Shown here one piece after another: positions 12,281 through 24,147 of a stretch of 64,000 nucleotides of DNA (positions within the stretch are counted from its first letter, which is position 1; every line of letters starts with the position of its first letter). The notes below the pieces were generated by a model. That model worked only from the letters and a program-made list of their open reading frames with translations, was not told the DNA's origin and searched no databases. This DNA comes from Pictodentalium vernedei (taxonomy: Eukaryota > Mollusca > Scaphopoda > Dentaliida > Dentaliidae). The position numbers were made by a program, and so were the translations under genes. The stretch spans positions 457,822,681-457,886,680 of the forward strand of contig CM062296.1 of the NCBI GenBank assembly GCA_031216915.1, written 5' to 3'.

Positions 12281-13057
12281 GTAGGTATAACAAACTTGTT
12301 ATTTTTATGCTGCTATTTTTCAAATTCGAATACCGGTAGCATGTTATATTTATGATTTTGTTACACAAGATTGAAGAGGTTTACTTCTTTTAAGCAAAAT
12401 CGATAAACTTGGGAGTTTGACAGTTTGACTTCTTTTTTGTTACTAATTCAGTCAGGTGACCTCATTAATTTCTGTGTAAACAGAAATATCTGATGACTGA
12501 AAAAAGCTCAAATTGTATTAAAAACTATATTTTCGGCAAAAAGTAAAAATTCAACCACAATATTCTACCCACATTTGATAGAAATATACTTGTGTCAGAT
12601 AGGGATGAATATTTATTGCCAGTGTAGATACATAGCCAGAACATCGCTTTATAGATATCAAAGATACAATAAGATTTAAGGGAATATTTCTCAAGTCTAG
12701 AACTATTACATTTCTTTGTACCTCCCAAGCAGTGAAACAGTTTATCCCCCCCCCCCCCCCACTGTCTCCCCCACTGTGTATCAGCCCTTCGCAACCCACA
12801 CTCAGTCCTGCATATAACTCCCTCCCAACATGAATTGTTTTTCACTTAAAAATTTACTGTGTTCATGTAGTCTTCTCAGCTGTATTTGTTAATACCAGCC
12901 CAGGACGTTAACCTACAAAATATATATAAAAACTTTTGTGTTTTCTTGTCAAGTCACAAAACTTTACGTAGGTACTAGTTCAATAGGCTTCTTCTCAAAA
13001 AGGGCTTTAGTTAATTTTAGCTTATAATTCATGTTTTTCTTTCAATATTTTTTGTAG
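12281..13057 (+). other. Host gene intron (777 bp)
   Basis: GT...AG intron from GTAGGT at 12281 to TTTTTTGTAG at 13057. It holds a C-tract near 12747-12761 and no other feature I can support. Confidence 0.75.
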
Positions 13058-13295
13058 GTTTGCAGGAAAGATGTGCTAGTATATTCCACGAGCTTGCAAA
13101 CACTGCATGTGTCAGTGAAGAGGTTAGAAGAAGTATATTTCCTGAGATTAAATCAGCTCTTAAGTCACAAGGACCTCCTAATAAACCAAAATTAGTCAAA
13201 TTACATGCTGCTCATGTCCTCAGCTTGGATGTTGTTATGACAATGGGGCTAGAAATGGGGAGTCATTCAGCTGATTGCTGGAAACATGTGTTCAG
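13058..13295 (+). CDS. ARFGEF3: BIG-family Arf-GEF (ARFGEF3/BIG3-like), exon b
   Basis: Acceptor TTTTTTGTAG precedes 13058 and the donor is AG|GTTAGT after 13295. The first two bases complete the codon opened by exon a, so the join reads ...CCILGLQERCASIF. The exon ends GLEMGSHSADCWKHVF plus two bases of an arginine codon. It corresponds to the region of BIG proteins that leads into the SWHEILKCISQLE block of BIG1/BIG2, here DCWKHVFRCCAYISELE after joining to exon c. An alternative acceptor at 13065 would drop the bases that make the phase work, so 13058 is preferred. The next intron is the 39-kb transposon-filled one. Confidence 0.8.
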
Positions 13296-14190
13296 GTTAG
13301 TTTTGATATTACTTGTAATCTACTGAAGAGAGCCATCTTTATACCTCAAACACTCAAATGTTACTGATAACTAATCAGTGCTATATTTGACTTTGACAAT
13401 TTTGTGGCATCAGAACAGGTACCTCAGCATTCAGTCATAAGGAAATCTTCCAGACTAGAATAGACATAAAGTGTTATGACCCCAAAGTTGCCTCTTCCTC
13501 GATCAGATTATGATACAGTCGCAACACACTTTCACCAGTTGGTGGAGATTTCATGAATAATATTTTGCAAAATCAATACCAAAACAAATGAAAAGTGCAC
13601 CAATAGATTCAATGTTTTCGTACATTTTTTTTTTCTTTTTGACAAGTGAGATTTTACAGTTGTGCAATTGCAGAAGCAGACCAAGAATTTCAAGCAGATC
13701 ATGGCAATCTGATCGAAATTCTCAGCTTACTTCTGTAATCACAGTAGTGTCCCCTGGCTGTGGTTTCAAATCATGTCCTCCCTGCCTTCACAAGCCTTTA
13801 GTGGAAATCCCTGACTCTTTGAAAGACATTAGGCTGTGGTGTGTTGGTCAGTTCTTGAAAATTGTCAGTGTCCTTCTGGGTTTAACATCAAGAGTAATTG
13901 ATCTCTTTTACAATGTTGATAGGAGCTTGGTGTATTCTTTGTTCATAAATTTGTGCTTTTTGACACACTGTAAGAAAGTGCTTTTCTGAGCCCATGCATT
14001 AGTATGTCGCAGAGCATATTAGTCCTGCACCAACAAGTATGCTGGGAAATTCTATCAAGTGATATTTTACACATAGCAACTATGACTAAAACCATTATCT
14101 TGTGGAAGTCCATACATGCAGAGCTATATGTGTCAGACACTAATCAAACAAAACTATTCTCTGTTATCAGTAATCACTTTTAACAAGCTA
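13296..14190 (+). other. Start of the 39-kb host intron
   Basis: Donor GTTAGT at 13296. AT-rich sequence with a 133-codon frame at 13588-13989 that shows no domain or splice support. No gene seen. Confidence 0.6.
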
Positions 14191-14194
14191 TTAA

Positions 14195-14441
14195 CTGGTA
14201 GAGTGCTAAATTATTTTTTGTCATCAAAATTTTGTTCTCATGTCTTTGCCCTGTTACATACAATTCATTGGAGAGAGTCAGTAGGCACTCTCCCATAAAT
14301 TGTAATAAGGCAAATCCATACAGACTAAATAATTTCACTCCAAAGATAATATGAAACCCATCCACAGAATATGAAGCCTTTGTGTTGTGGTACCTGTACT
14401 TCAAAACAAAGCCCAAATATGGGCTTCCAGCACTCTACCAG
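14195..14441. mobile_element. TTAA-flanked MITE, copy 1 (complete)
   Basis: A 247-bp unit begins CTGGTAGAGTGCT and ends AGCACTCTACCAG, perfect 13-bp inverted repeats. TTAA lies on both sides (14191-14194 and 14442-14445). The middle (14245-14314) is a strong hairpin with GGAGAG and CTCTCC arms flanked by TTTGCC and GGCAAA. TTAA duplications are typical of piggyBac and Kolobok; which of the two is not decided. Related copies lie at 36170 and 52030. Confidence 0.85.
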
Positions 14442-14445
14442 TTAA

Positions 14446-15087
14446 TTGAAAATAGAATATGTTTTCATTTTTGGGAATTTACTAAAAAACAAATTTTCCA
14501 GTTAGGCATCATAAGCTGATTTTAAATGCTTTTTGAAAATATTACTGGCTGCATTTGGTCATTAGATTGGGTAAAGAGTTGCTATAGATGAAATTTACTC
14601 TCAGGTTTTACAGTGCACAGGGCTAATTACTCAGTTAATAGTGAATTTTTTTTTTAACCAGGAAGTGTGACTTACCCTCTGCTGTGTGCACGGTTAGTGA
14701 CACTTTCTGCTTATTAAAAATGGTAACTGCCATATCACACACTACATGAAAATGTTCACTCAGACTGTGCAACGCACAGAGTTGGTCGCATAATTGAAAT
14801 GATCTTATACATTTGTAACCAGAAAAAGAGTGACTGACCCAGTGCATTGCACAGAGTTACTGTTGTTAGTACGCTAGCATACAATAACTATCCATAGGTA
14901 CTGCACATGATTAGTTGATAGGCTTCCATATCGCTCACTACAGGAAAATATACATTGACTAAGGCTGTAAAACTGTACAAGGCTAGTTGGTTACATGTTA
15001 CATAGGGTACAGTATTCAAGGAACTAATGGAAATACTTATGTTGGATTGTTGAAATTTTGAATTTCAAAAATGAAAACCTATTCTAT
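14446..15087. other. Intron sequence, no gene seen
   Basis: AT-rich unique-looking sequence between the MITE and D2. Weak repeats around GTGCACAGGG and GTGCAACGCACAG words are visible, but nothing I can assign. Confidence 0.5.
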
Positions 15088-15728
15088 ATTTTTATACTGT
15101 ACCAATGACCCAGACATAGCTGGTGCTAACTCTTAAAATATAGGGCCAAACACAAATTTTGCCCCCCAATCCCCAAAATTTGCATCTAAAACCAAAGAAA
15201 ACATGTCCTGAATGGCCCTCCACACTTCACCTCTACTGCGCATGCGCAGTGTCAAGGACGTTCCGAAATTGGCTCCATTAATCATTCTAAGTTTGGCCCT
15301 TCATCAGTTAACATCTGACTGATCTTTGTGCTTGTAAATCTCAGTTTAAATGATGCCAGACACATAAATATTAGTGAAATGGTGATTCTAAGGAGGATAG
15401 AGAAGGAGGAGAGGAAAAATGTGTGACAGAATGTTATCAGGGCTGTAACTTAAAATTTTTTAATGAAATTATGTTAAGTTACCTATTTTCGAGGCAGCAG
15501 CCATTTTGTTGTCATTCTGGTTATTTAGTTACACTGATTTTTCAGTGTTTTCCTCTCTCCCTTTCCTTTAAGTCCCCTCTTGCTATTCTCCCATGCTTTT
15601 GGCATAGTTTCTGTAATTTTTATTACTAAAATTTCTTGGGAGTTTTAGCTGATAACAATGAATTCTGTTCTTTCCCCATGTTTACGTCTTCACCTACGGG
15701 TGGTTAGGCGTTGTGTTCTGCATCTACC

Positions 15729-15778
15729 ATCTGATGTTCTGCAGTTTCTTCCCTGGAAGTCTCTGTTTTGCATCAGAT
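15729..15778 (+). promoter_or_regulatory. D2 leader hairpin
   Basis: ATCTGATG pairs with CATCAGAT around an inner stem CTTCC-CT-GGAAG. The inner stem of D3 is CTCCC-CT-GGGAG, a compensatory T-A to C-G change. See 24098. Confidence 0.5.
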
Positions 15779-16177
15779 AGTTTATTTTTGGTAACTGATT
15801 CCGGGCCTGGGTGCCTGGAGTCTTATTTTAGTGTTTTTACACTCATTGTTTACATTTACAACAGCCCTCTGTGTGAGGGGGGGATTTCTTGAAAATAATA
15901 TCTTGATGTTATTTTAATCATAACTAGATACATTATTATTGTTCGTAAGTGTTGAATAAATTGTTTAAAATATTTTTGAAAATTTTTGTCCACACTTAGG
16001 CTTGGGATCCATTGGGGCTCAACGTTACTTTTCAGAAACTTGGGCTGTTCTAAAAAAATATTTTTTCAAAATATTTTGATTTCAATTATTTTTTCTATAT
16101 TAATGGATCATATTATTATTATGTATTTTGATTGCCAGGGGTTGGTGCGAGTACCAGGACTTTGTTTTCTTTTCACA

Positions 16178-17545
16178 TTGAAAGGATTTTGTTCAATTGT
16201 AATAAGAGGAAGTCTTCCTCTGACTTTTATAATCATTCTATATGTGGTCAGTGTACTCGCATTAACTCCTGTTCTGTATCATATGATTTCGATGACAACA
16301 TGGGAAGCGTATGTCACGGTATGTTAGTGGGGAATTGGACACTCCGGTCCTTTCCCTGCAGGGTCACTCTACTTTATCAATTTCTATTTCAGACGATCAA
16401 GATTAGGGGGATGTATCTGTGATGTCTTCCAGCAGTGTGCCTCCGTCGTCACAATTAATGAAGGGCTAGCGGAAAAGTGCTCATGTAAATACGCCAATTG
16501 CCTAAGAGGACCCTAGTAGGTTCGACGGCCTTTGACGTCCGCTAGCTCGCCCGGTGTAGCGTCCATTCATCGAATGGTTCGGCAGCCGGGTTCGTCCGTT
16601 GCAGTCTAGAAGGAGTTTTGGGGTGATGCGAGCACTATAAATCAACCAAATGCACACCCAGTGACGGCGGATTAGAGGGAGAACGGAGGAAGCCTTTTAG
16701 TCCGGTTCATAGCTCGTTCTGGTCCATCCGGACGGCGAGCGAGAGAGGCCCCTCTCTCGTACAACAACATCTGGCCCCAGATGTTGTGGTACAAAATGTT
16801 TCGCATTCGGAGCATACGTCCGTCGCTCGGGACGCTCCGACATATAGTCAGTCCGGAGAGGCTGTCAATAAGGCTTCCTCATTCTCATGGTAGCGCACAC
16901 GACCGCTCTTGGCTACGTGACCTCGGATATCAAGTCAGCTTCGCCAGTCAGAGAATCATCGGCGACCAGGTCACACCATCCGGTAGCCAGGGACTCGAGG
17001 CCTGCAGACTCCGGACGTTCGCATAGGAAAGTGTGCGGGAGTCAACATACACAGAGCTTCCGGCGGCAATGCATCGTAAGACCGCTACTGCACAGGCCTC
17101 GAGGACGGACGTGCTATCCTAAATAGCACAGCTTATCGCAGCATCCCAGCAACAACTGAATCTGTCACATATGTTTTATCCGACAATGCTGGGTCGGGAC
17201 GCTCCGCGGAAGCGGATACGGACGTCCGAAAATTTCATCCGTTCCGACGGGATACCGAAAGGGATTCGGAGGATTTCGAGCTTTCCCTTTCGGAACAACA
17301 TATGCTGTTGTGTATGTCATCTGACTTGATCTTCTACAGGTTCTTTCGTCGGACCAGAATGCTGCGATGCCGGATAAGAAACTGATAGCGTCGGTGGACT
17401 TAGAAATTTTTTGGTTCGGTTCAGGGACTTCGTCCCTCAGTTCCGACATAGTCCAATAATGTCACACAAACTTTCGAATTATTGAACGACGCTATATATT
17501 TATTATTATATGCTTGCTATTACCAAGCATTTCTGGTTTCTTGTT
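16178..17545 (+). pseudogene. D2 gag, first module (broken)
   Basis: It aligns with D3 gag from the start codon position, which is TTG here, to about D3 25882, the block ending GTTTCTTGTTCGCAAA at 17545. Stops and small indels are scattered through it. The N-terminal cysteine/histidine block is altered. At 17546 the sequence jumps back to the equivalent of D3 24790 and starts a second copy of the module. Confidence 0.75.
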
Positions 17546-19140
17546 CGCAAAGTTACGGAGATGTCTTTCAAAAGTGTGCCTCTGTCGTCATAGTTAATGA
17601 AGAGCTAGCGGCAATAAGTGCTCATGGAATATGTCTATCGCCTAAGAGGTCCCTTGTAGGATCGACGGAGTGACATTCGCTAGCTCACCCAGTGTAGCGT
17701 ACATTCATCGAATGGTTCGGCTGCCGGGTTCGTCCGTTGCGGTCTAGGAAGGAGATTTGGGTGATGCGAGCACTATATTTACTTTAGTACTCACCCAGTG
17801 ACGGCGGATTGAGGACAGATCGGAGGAAGCCTGTTAGTCCGGTTCCTGGCTTGTCCAGGTCCGTCCGGGCTGTGAGCGAGAGAGGTCCCTCTCTCGTCCA
17901 ACAACATAGGGGACCACATGTTGTGGTTCAGATATTTTACATTCGGAGCATATGTCCGTCGCTCGGGACGCTCCGTTATATTGACAGTCCGAGAGACTGT
18001 CGATAATGCTTCCTCATCCTCACAGCAGTGCACACGACCGCACATTGGCTACGGGACTTTGAATATCCGATCAGTTTCGTCATTCAGTGATTCCACGGCG
18101 AACAGGTCACGCCATCCGGTAGCCAAGGGAAACGAGGCCTATACACTCCGTTCGCTCGCATATTAGTAGTATGCACGGGGTAACGATCACGGAGCTTCCA
18201 GCGGCAATGCATTGTAGGACCGCTTCCCCACAGGCCTCAGTGACGGACGTGCTATCCGAGTTAGCAGAGTTTTTTCGCAGCATCCCAGCAATCGACAGTT
18301 TCTTGGTCAAATCAGGAATTATCTGACGGCGCTGGGTCGGTGCGGTCCGCGGTTGCATCAGGTACGGACGACCGAACGCTTTATAGGGACCGACAAGATG
18401 GCGAAAGGGATTCGAAAGATTTTGAGTTTTCCCTTTCGTAGCATCGGAAGTTGCCATACATATCTTCCGGCATTATCTTCCAGTGATTGTTATTTCAGAC
18501 TACATTGCTGCGATGTTGGATAAGAGACTTATAGCGTCATTGGACACGGAATTTTGGATCGGTTCAGGGACATTGTCCCTGACTTACCGACACAGTCCAA
18601 TAATGTCATTAGAACATGTGTATTATTTATCGACGCTATATATATATAAGCCTGCTACCAAGCATGATAGTTTAGTTTCTTGTCCGCAATGCTCATTTCT
18701 GCCTTTTATCATTTATACGAATATTTTATTTTGGCAGAACAGGGCATACTGAGAGTTCATATGCGTCTAGACGGCGTGGTTAAAGACTGGAATATTCTTT
18801 TTCGCCGTCTATGTCTTTTCCAACCACAATGTTGGAAACGACAATGATGTCTAATAGACTTAACTTAGACGCTTTATCATACGTAATCCACCTTACTGAG
18901 GCTTTATCATTACGTCTTCAAGAGAAAGAATTCCGGGATATTATCCTCAATGTGATTTCTTTTGAGGGCAGTAGTTTGTTCACGTATAACTCCGCCCTTC
19001 AGTGGCTGCTTGGAGTTGGTTAGACGTGACGCAGCCCTAGCTACATCCACGCGTGTGGATAGTAAGGTGAAGAACTCTCTCAGAGTCGCTTCGTTCTCGG
19101 AGAAGCTTCTCTTCGACGGCAACTTTTCAGTAATCCATGA
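17546..19140 (+). pseudogene. D2 gag, second module, fused to deletion junction
   Basis: A second gag module starts at TACGGAGATGTC and runs to ATCCATGA at 19140, equivalent to D3 26343. It is as decayed as the first, with frames no longer than about 115 codons on either strand. The basic RG-rich tail of Gag is missing because the RT deletion begins just before it. The two modules differ from each other at many bases, so this is not a recent tandem slip. Confidence 0.75.
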
Positions 19141-20080
19141 ATTGCTCGATTTACACGTTCTCTTGTCTATCTAGTGTAGCAAGAGATTCAGACTGGGGCA
19201 AACATTCGGTGGTTGACTCAGAGAGTGCCACTGCAGTTGCCGGATCCGAGTTTTATAATTATGACGGTTGCCAGTCAAACAGGTTGGGATATAATATTGA
19301 TCCCAACGGATTCGAAGTGCCAGGGTCTTTGGGTTCCGCAGTCTCTAAGCAAGCACTTATCTTCCACGGAATAATGTTTTTTTAGGCTTGCTTTATGTCA
19401 TTGGATGAACATTATTCAGAAATGCATGTCCAAATCCTGTCCGTTAATTCGACAGTAGTGGCGTATCTCCGGAACCAGGGAGGCACTCATTCGTTTCCGT
19501 TATTCAATTTAATGGAAAGAATCCTTCTGTTTGTTATAGTACACCAAGTTCTGCTTCGGTCCGTCATATTCCGGGTCGTCTGATTGTATTACCGGACTCC
19601 CGTTCACTTATGGGTCGCTTGTTGCCGTCAGAATGGACTCTCAACAAACAAGTATTCAATCAGATTTGCTATCAATGGGAGCGCCCAATGATAATTTATT
19701 TACGACACAACTTGCTTGTCAATTGCAGACGTATGTGTTTGCTTGTCCGGATCTCTGAGCTTATGTTGTTAACGCTCTATTGATCTAATAGGACGGAATG
19801 ATAGGATATGCGTATCCTCCTGCGCTGTTGTTTCAGCAAGTATTGCTAAGATAAACAACCACAATACATTTCTGTTGATAGCATCTCTGTCTTCACAGAG
19901 ACCGTGGGTAATTTACTCTGATGTCTACTGTGGGACTTAACGCGAAATCTTCCTCCATGAGAGGATCTTTTTTCGCTGGGTAAAATCGTGTCATCTTTAT
20001 CACAACCCGCAAGGTCTCAACCTTCACGTATTCCGTTGTGTGGTCCTTATTGCATTGTAAGCATTGTACTGGACGAGCTT
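19141..20080 (+). pseudogene. D2 RNase H / methyltransferase-like remnant
   Basis: It begins at ATTGCTCGAT, equivalent to D3 27641. The sequence therefore jumps from gag straight to the RNase H region and lacks every RT motif. The first RNase H aspartate block (TGACGGTTGCCAGTC near 19262) and the PGRL-type block near 19573 can be followed across frameshifts. The methyltransferase-like part is present to about 20000 with stops. Confidence 0.75.
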
Positions 20081-21060
20081 TGGACGCGATTTCTTACTAT
20101 AGGAGAACCTCTTCTTCGCTATACTATGCGGCTAAAGTGGAGGCTCTTCCGTCGTTGGTGTAGGGATCACTATCTTGATATTGTTGATCCCTCCATACTA
20201 GTCATTGCAACTTTTTAGTATACTTGTTTGACAAGATCTACTGCAGCCTGTTATTATTAAGGTTATAGGTTTATGTTACCTCATACCTATGCACTCTATG
20301 ATAGTTTACAATTGAGTCTTATGTCTCTTTATCTAAGTCAGTTAGTAACTTTTCGATAAATAGACTTAGAATCATTAGATTAAATTCCTATACGGAATTT
20401 AACTTCGGTTCTTATTTAGCTAAGTAATCATTTGAGCCTCTGGAAACAGTAGTTTTCAAATTCTGACCTTTTAGACAGTAATTCTGTTGGCTTCTCTTTT
20501 ACTGAAGAGTCAGTGAGTTTCATGCACTATCGGTGGATGATTTTCACTTTCGTAGTTTCGGAATCGCTACTTCCTTTACTATTTAGGTTGGATTTTCGCA
20601 TAAGAGTCAGGCTCCTAATTAATATCCGGAACCTATTGTTATTAAGGTCCTTCCGTCTTCGTACGGGCATAGGCCTTTACTCTGTCCGGTTAGAGTTTAT
20701 GTATTTATAAACAGATATCTGTTTATTACTACGGGCGTAATCTTCTTCTGTCTTTGATGCCTAATAGAAGGACGTTACGCTCCATTCTATTGCTAATGGA
20801 TTCAATTAACTATCGATACTGCTTATGGTATTTTATTGACTCAGCAGTTGTGTTTGATATTTCGGCTCATGAAGTAAGAGTTCTTCTACATCTTGGGCTT
20901 ACATTAATAGTGTCGCTATTATAGATTTTTGAAGGCTGCTCATTGCGCTCAGCCATCCACATTCATGAATTTTTATCTCAGAAATATTGAGTCCATTTCT
21001 GGAGGCCTCTATTGTTAGGTCTATTATCTACTGCTCAGAATGTCATTCACTTAACAGTTG
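20081..21060 (+). pseudogene. D2 tyrosine recombinase pseudogene
   Basis: Full-length alignment to the D3 recombinase with many indels. At the D3 nonsense position (28646) D2 reads TGG one frame away, preceded by an extra A, so tryptophan is the ancestral residue there. The HxxR block near 20866-20880 and the tyrosine block near 20970 are recognisable. It is not translatable. Confidence 0.75.
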
Positions 21061-21497
21061 CTACTATAGCTAGGTAGGCTGTCTGTTTCGGCAGTGACTC
21101 CATTCTGCTGCCCTCTTCGCTCTGGGCTATTTGACCCAGGGCAAGAAAAGGGGGGGGGGGGGGAGGGTGTGCCCTTGGGTCACCTGTTTTACTATGAAAA
21201 CAAGGGGATACCTCCTCCGGAGTTAGTAATTCTGAGCTGTTATTGGGATGGTTGTTTAGTGAGAAGTTTATGTTTTAAAAATTCATTCAGGTCTTACTTT
21301 TTAAAGTATAGCTTTTGAATATAGCACGTGTCAACGGACATTATTATACAATCCTCAGACACTTTTAAGGAGTATAAAGAGTCTCTATTCTCTAGACTTA
21401 CTTTATTTATTGGCTTACTTTAAAAATTATTAGTATAAGGATTATACTAGATATTAATAGAGTACATGGATGTATGATGCTCAATTTTGGAAGGTGT

Positions 21498-21534
21498 TGT
21501 ATCTTTCTAATTTATCATAAATAAGAAAGATACA
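21498..21534 (+). promoter_or_regulatory. D2 copy of the conserved 3' stem-loop
   Basis: TGTATCTTTCT pairs with AGAAAGATACA, the same arms as D3. Confidence 0.6.
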
Positions 21535-21641
21535 TGTAAGGCCTATTACTTCTTTTTCCCTAGAGGGGATGACTCTATTTTATATGATTGAGCGTATTCC
21601 ATCTTGCTCTATGTCCTTGGCCCTCCAGCCTTTTTACTATT

Positions 21642-21730
21642 CAGCTATGTCTGGGTCATTGGTACAGTATAAAAATGTTAAAAAATTTATAGTAATTTAT
21701 ATATTTTTTATACTTACCAATGACCCAGAC
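21642..21730. repeat. D2 internal complementary region (89 bp)
   Basis: Complement of the D2 right end joined to its left end. Length and layout match D1, D3 and D5. Confidence 0.85.
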
Positions 21731-22032
21731 GGGGATGGCCCTCCCAGGAGTTGGGAACTCTTACCTCCCCGCAGAGTACATAGCGCTTACCAGGCACTGG
21801 TTATTAGAATGATTAATGGCGCCAATTTCGGAACGTCCTTGACACTGCGCATGCGCAGTAGAGGTGAAGTGTGGAGGGCCATTCAGGACATGTTTTCTTT
21901 GGTTTTAGATGCAAATTTTGGGGATTGGGGGGCAAAATTTGTGTTTGGCCCTATATTTTAAGAGTTAGCACCAGCTATGTCTGGGTCATTTGTAAGTATA
22001 AAAAATATATAAATTACTATAAATTTTTTAAC

Positions 22033-22985
22033 TTTCCGGACTTTTTTTCTACACGCTTCCAGATATTGAGCTAATTTTTGGTATGTGAGTCTAACATGGT
22101 GGCCTACAGATCAAGTTTGCATTTTGTTCCGCTCCACTGATTTTTACCGAAATTATGGCCCTTGGACTCTGAAAAATTCATCAAAATTACAGTTTTTCTA
22201 ACTTTTTCTCTACACGCTTCCAGATATTGAGCTGATTTTTTGTATGTGAGTTTAACATGGTGGCCTACAGATCAAGTTTGCATTTTTTTCCACTCCACTG
22301 ATTTTTACCGAAATTACGGCCTTTGGACTCTGAAAAATTCATCAAAATTACAGTTTTCCGGACTTTTTTTCTACACGCTTCCAGATATTGAGCTGATTTT
22401 TGGTATGCAAGTCTAACATGGTTGCCTACAGATCACGTTTGCATTTTTTTCTGCTCCACTGATTTTTACCGAAATTACGGCCTTTGGACTCTGAAAAATT
22501 CATCAAAATTACAGTTTTCCAGACTTTTTTTCTAAACGCTTCCAGATATTGAGCTGATTTTTGGTATGTTAGTCTAACATGGTGGTCTACAGAACAAGTT
22601 TGTATTTTGTTCCGCTCCACTGATTTTTACCGAAATTACGGCCCTTGAACTTTGAAAAGTTCATCAAAATTACAGTTTTCCGGACTTTTTTTCTACACGC
22701 TTCCAGATATTGAGCTGTTTTTGGGTATGTTAGTCTAACATGGTGGCCTACAGATCAAGTTTGCATTTTGTTCCGCTCCACTGATTTTTACCGAAATTAC
22801 GGCCCTTGAACTTTGAAAAGTTCATCAAAATTACAGTTTTGCAGACTTTTTCTCTGCTTGAATTCTTTCAATACCGTTGAAACTACAGAACACTGTTTTC
22901 TGCAGTATTCCTAGAATCTATGTTTATTTTTAAAAAATTATTAGAGCTTGAAATATCGGGGCGCGTGGGGTATGTGAGCGTGCTC
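22033..22985 (+). mobile_element. Minisatellite-bearing repeat element, about 161-bp unit
   Basis: Five copies of a unit containing ACACGCTTCCAGATATTGAG start near 22051, 22212, 22373, 22534 and 22695, a strict 161-bp period. The array ends near 22860. It is followed by unique sequence with a perfect GTGAGC-GT-GCTCAC hairpin at 22974 and then GGTTCTAT. A 3' hairpin followed by a TTCTA-type end resembles the element at 60335-61745. The left part is either lost or lies beyond D2. Class as a rolling-circle derivative is inference. Confidence 0.55.
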
Positions 22986-23455
22986 ACTAAGGTTCTATAT
23001 TTAAATTTCTTGAGAGTTTAACGTGCATTACAGAATATTTATTCTGTTTATCTCCATGGTTACGTCCTCACCCTTGGGTGTTCGGTCGTTTTGGTCTTAC
23101 ATCTTCTATCCAATGTATCGTTTTTTCTTCGTTTGAAGATCTTGCTTTACATCTGGTAGCTTTAAAATCTGTTACTGACTTTGGGCCGTTTTATCTGTGC
23201 CTGATGTCTTGTTTCCGTTTTTTTTCCTTTGACGTTGTTTACATTGGCAAAGTCTCTAAATATATGTAGTATTTAGATATTATATTACTGTACGATTGTT
23301 GTAAGATACATTGATTATGATTCCGGTAGTGTAGCTCGAAAAAAAATTGGATTTTGTCCACACTTAGGCTCTATCAGAATGCCCTTGGGCTCTTCATGTT
23401 CCCTTTGGGAACTTAGGCTTTTTAAAAAAAATTTCGAAAAATTTTGGAATTTAAT

Positions 23456-23657
23456 ATTTTTATACTGTACCAATGACCCAGACTTAGCTGGTGCTAACTC
23501 CAACAAAACCAGGGCCAAACACAAATTTTGCCCCCCAATCCCCAAAATTTGCATCCAAAACAAAAAGAAATCATGTCCTAAAGGACCTCCATAGTACGCC
23601 TCTACTGCGCATGCGCAGTGACGCAGTCGTCCCGAAATTGGCGCCAATTATCATTCT
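23456..23657. repeat. D3 left terminal inverted repeat
   Basis: Bases 23469-23657 are the reverse complement of 30356-30544 with no mismatch I can see. The terminal 13 bp differ from the 39-bp extension on the right. The repeat contains two perfect palindromes, ACTGCGCATGCGCAGT at 23604-23619 and AATTGGCGCCAATT at 23636-23649. Confidence 0.95.
23604..23649. promoter_or_regulatory. Candidate promoter palindromes (NRF-1-like, E2F-like) in the D3 left repeat
   Basis: TGCGCATGCGCA fits the NRF-1 consensus YGCGCAYGCGCR exactly, and TTGGCGCC resembles an E2F site. Both lie about 900 bp upstream of gag in the repeat that should drive transcription. The NRF-1-like palindrome is kept in D2 and D5 and decays in D1 and D6. 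Promoter function is inference. Confidence 0.45.
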
Positions 23658-24097
23658 CTGTTTGGCCCTTCATCAGTCAACATCTCACTGATCTTTGTGC
23701 TTGTAAATCTCAGTTTAAAGGATGCCAGACACGTAATTTTTGGAGAAAATGTGATTCTAAGGAGGATAGAAGGAGGAGAGGAAAAAAGAAGTGGCAAAAA
23801 ATAATCAGGGCTGTACTTAAAATTTTTTGTTGAAATTATGTTAAGTTGCCTATTTTCGAGGCATGGGCCTCTTGTTGTCATTCTTGCTAATTGTTGCACT
23901 GCTTATTCAGTGTTTCCTCTCCCCTAGCCTTCTAAAGTCCCCCCTTGCAATTCTCCCATGCTTTTGGCATATTTTTGAGAAGTTTCATTTCTAAAAATTT
24001 CCTGGGAGAGTTGCTTGGTTACAGAATGTTTTCTGTTATTTTCCCCATAGTTACGTTTTCACCCATGGGTGTATAACGTTTGTGTTCTGCATCTTCC

Positions 24098-24147
24098 ATC
24101 TGATGTTCTGCAGATTCTCCCCTGGGAGTCTCTGTTTTGCATCAGAT
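24098..24147 (+). promoter_or_regulatory. D3 leader hairpin with covariation
   Basis: Outer arms ATCTGATG (24098-24105) and CATCAGAT (24140-24147) are unchanged in D1, D2, D3 and D5. The inner stem is CTCCC-CT-GGGAG in D3 and CTTCC-CT-GGAAG in D2 and D5, a paired change. D1 pairs less well. The surrounding leader varies more. An RNA role in packaging, translation or RT priming is possible but not shown. Confidence 0.5.

Larger units (their letters stand above)
15088..22032 (+). mobile_element. D2: RT-less non-autonomous DIRS element
   Basis: Ends are ATTTTTATACTG at 15088 and TTTTTTAAC at 22032; flanks are CTAT and TTTCC. The terminal inverted repeats differ by only about two bases over roughly 190 bp, so the insertion is recent. 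The 89-bp internal complementary region is at 21642-21730. The body has a duplicated gag module, a 1.3-kb deletion covering all RT motifs, and decayed RNase H and recombinase regions. D5 carries the same rearrangements at a different site, so D2 and D5 are copies of one defective ancestor. Confidence 0.92.

Noticed and set aside
13588-13989. A 133-codon frame in the host intron as an extra exon.
   Set aside because: Exons b and c already join without a gap in the protein, the frame has no acceptor or donor in phase, and its composition is intron-like.
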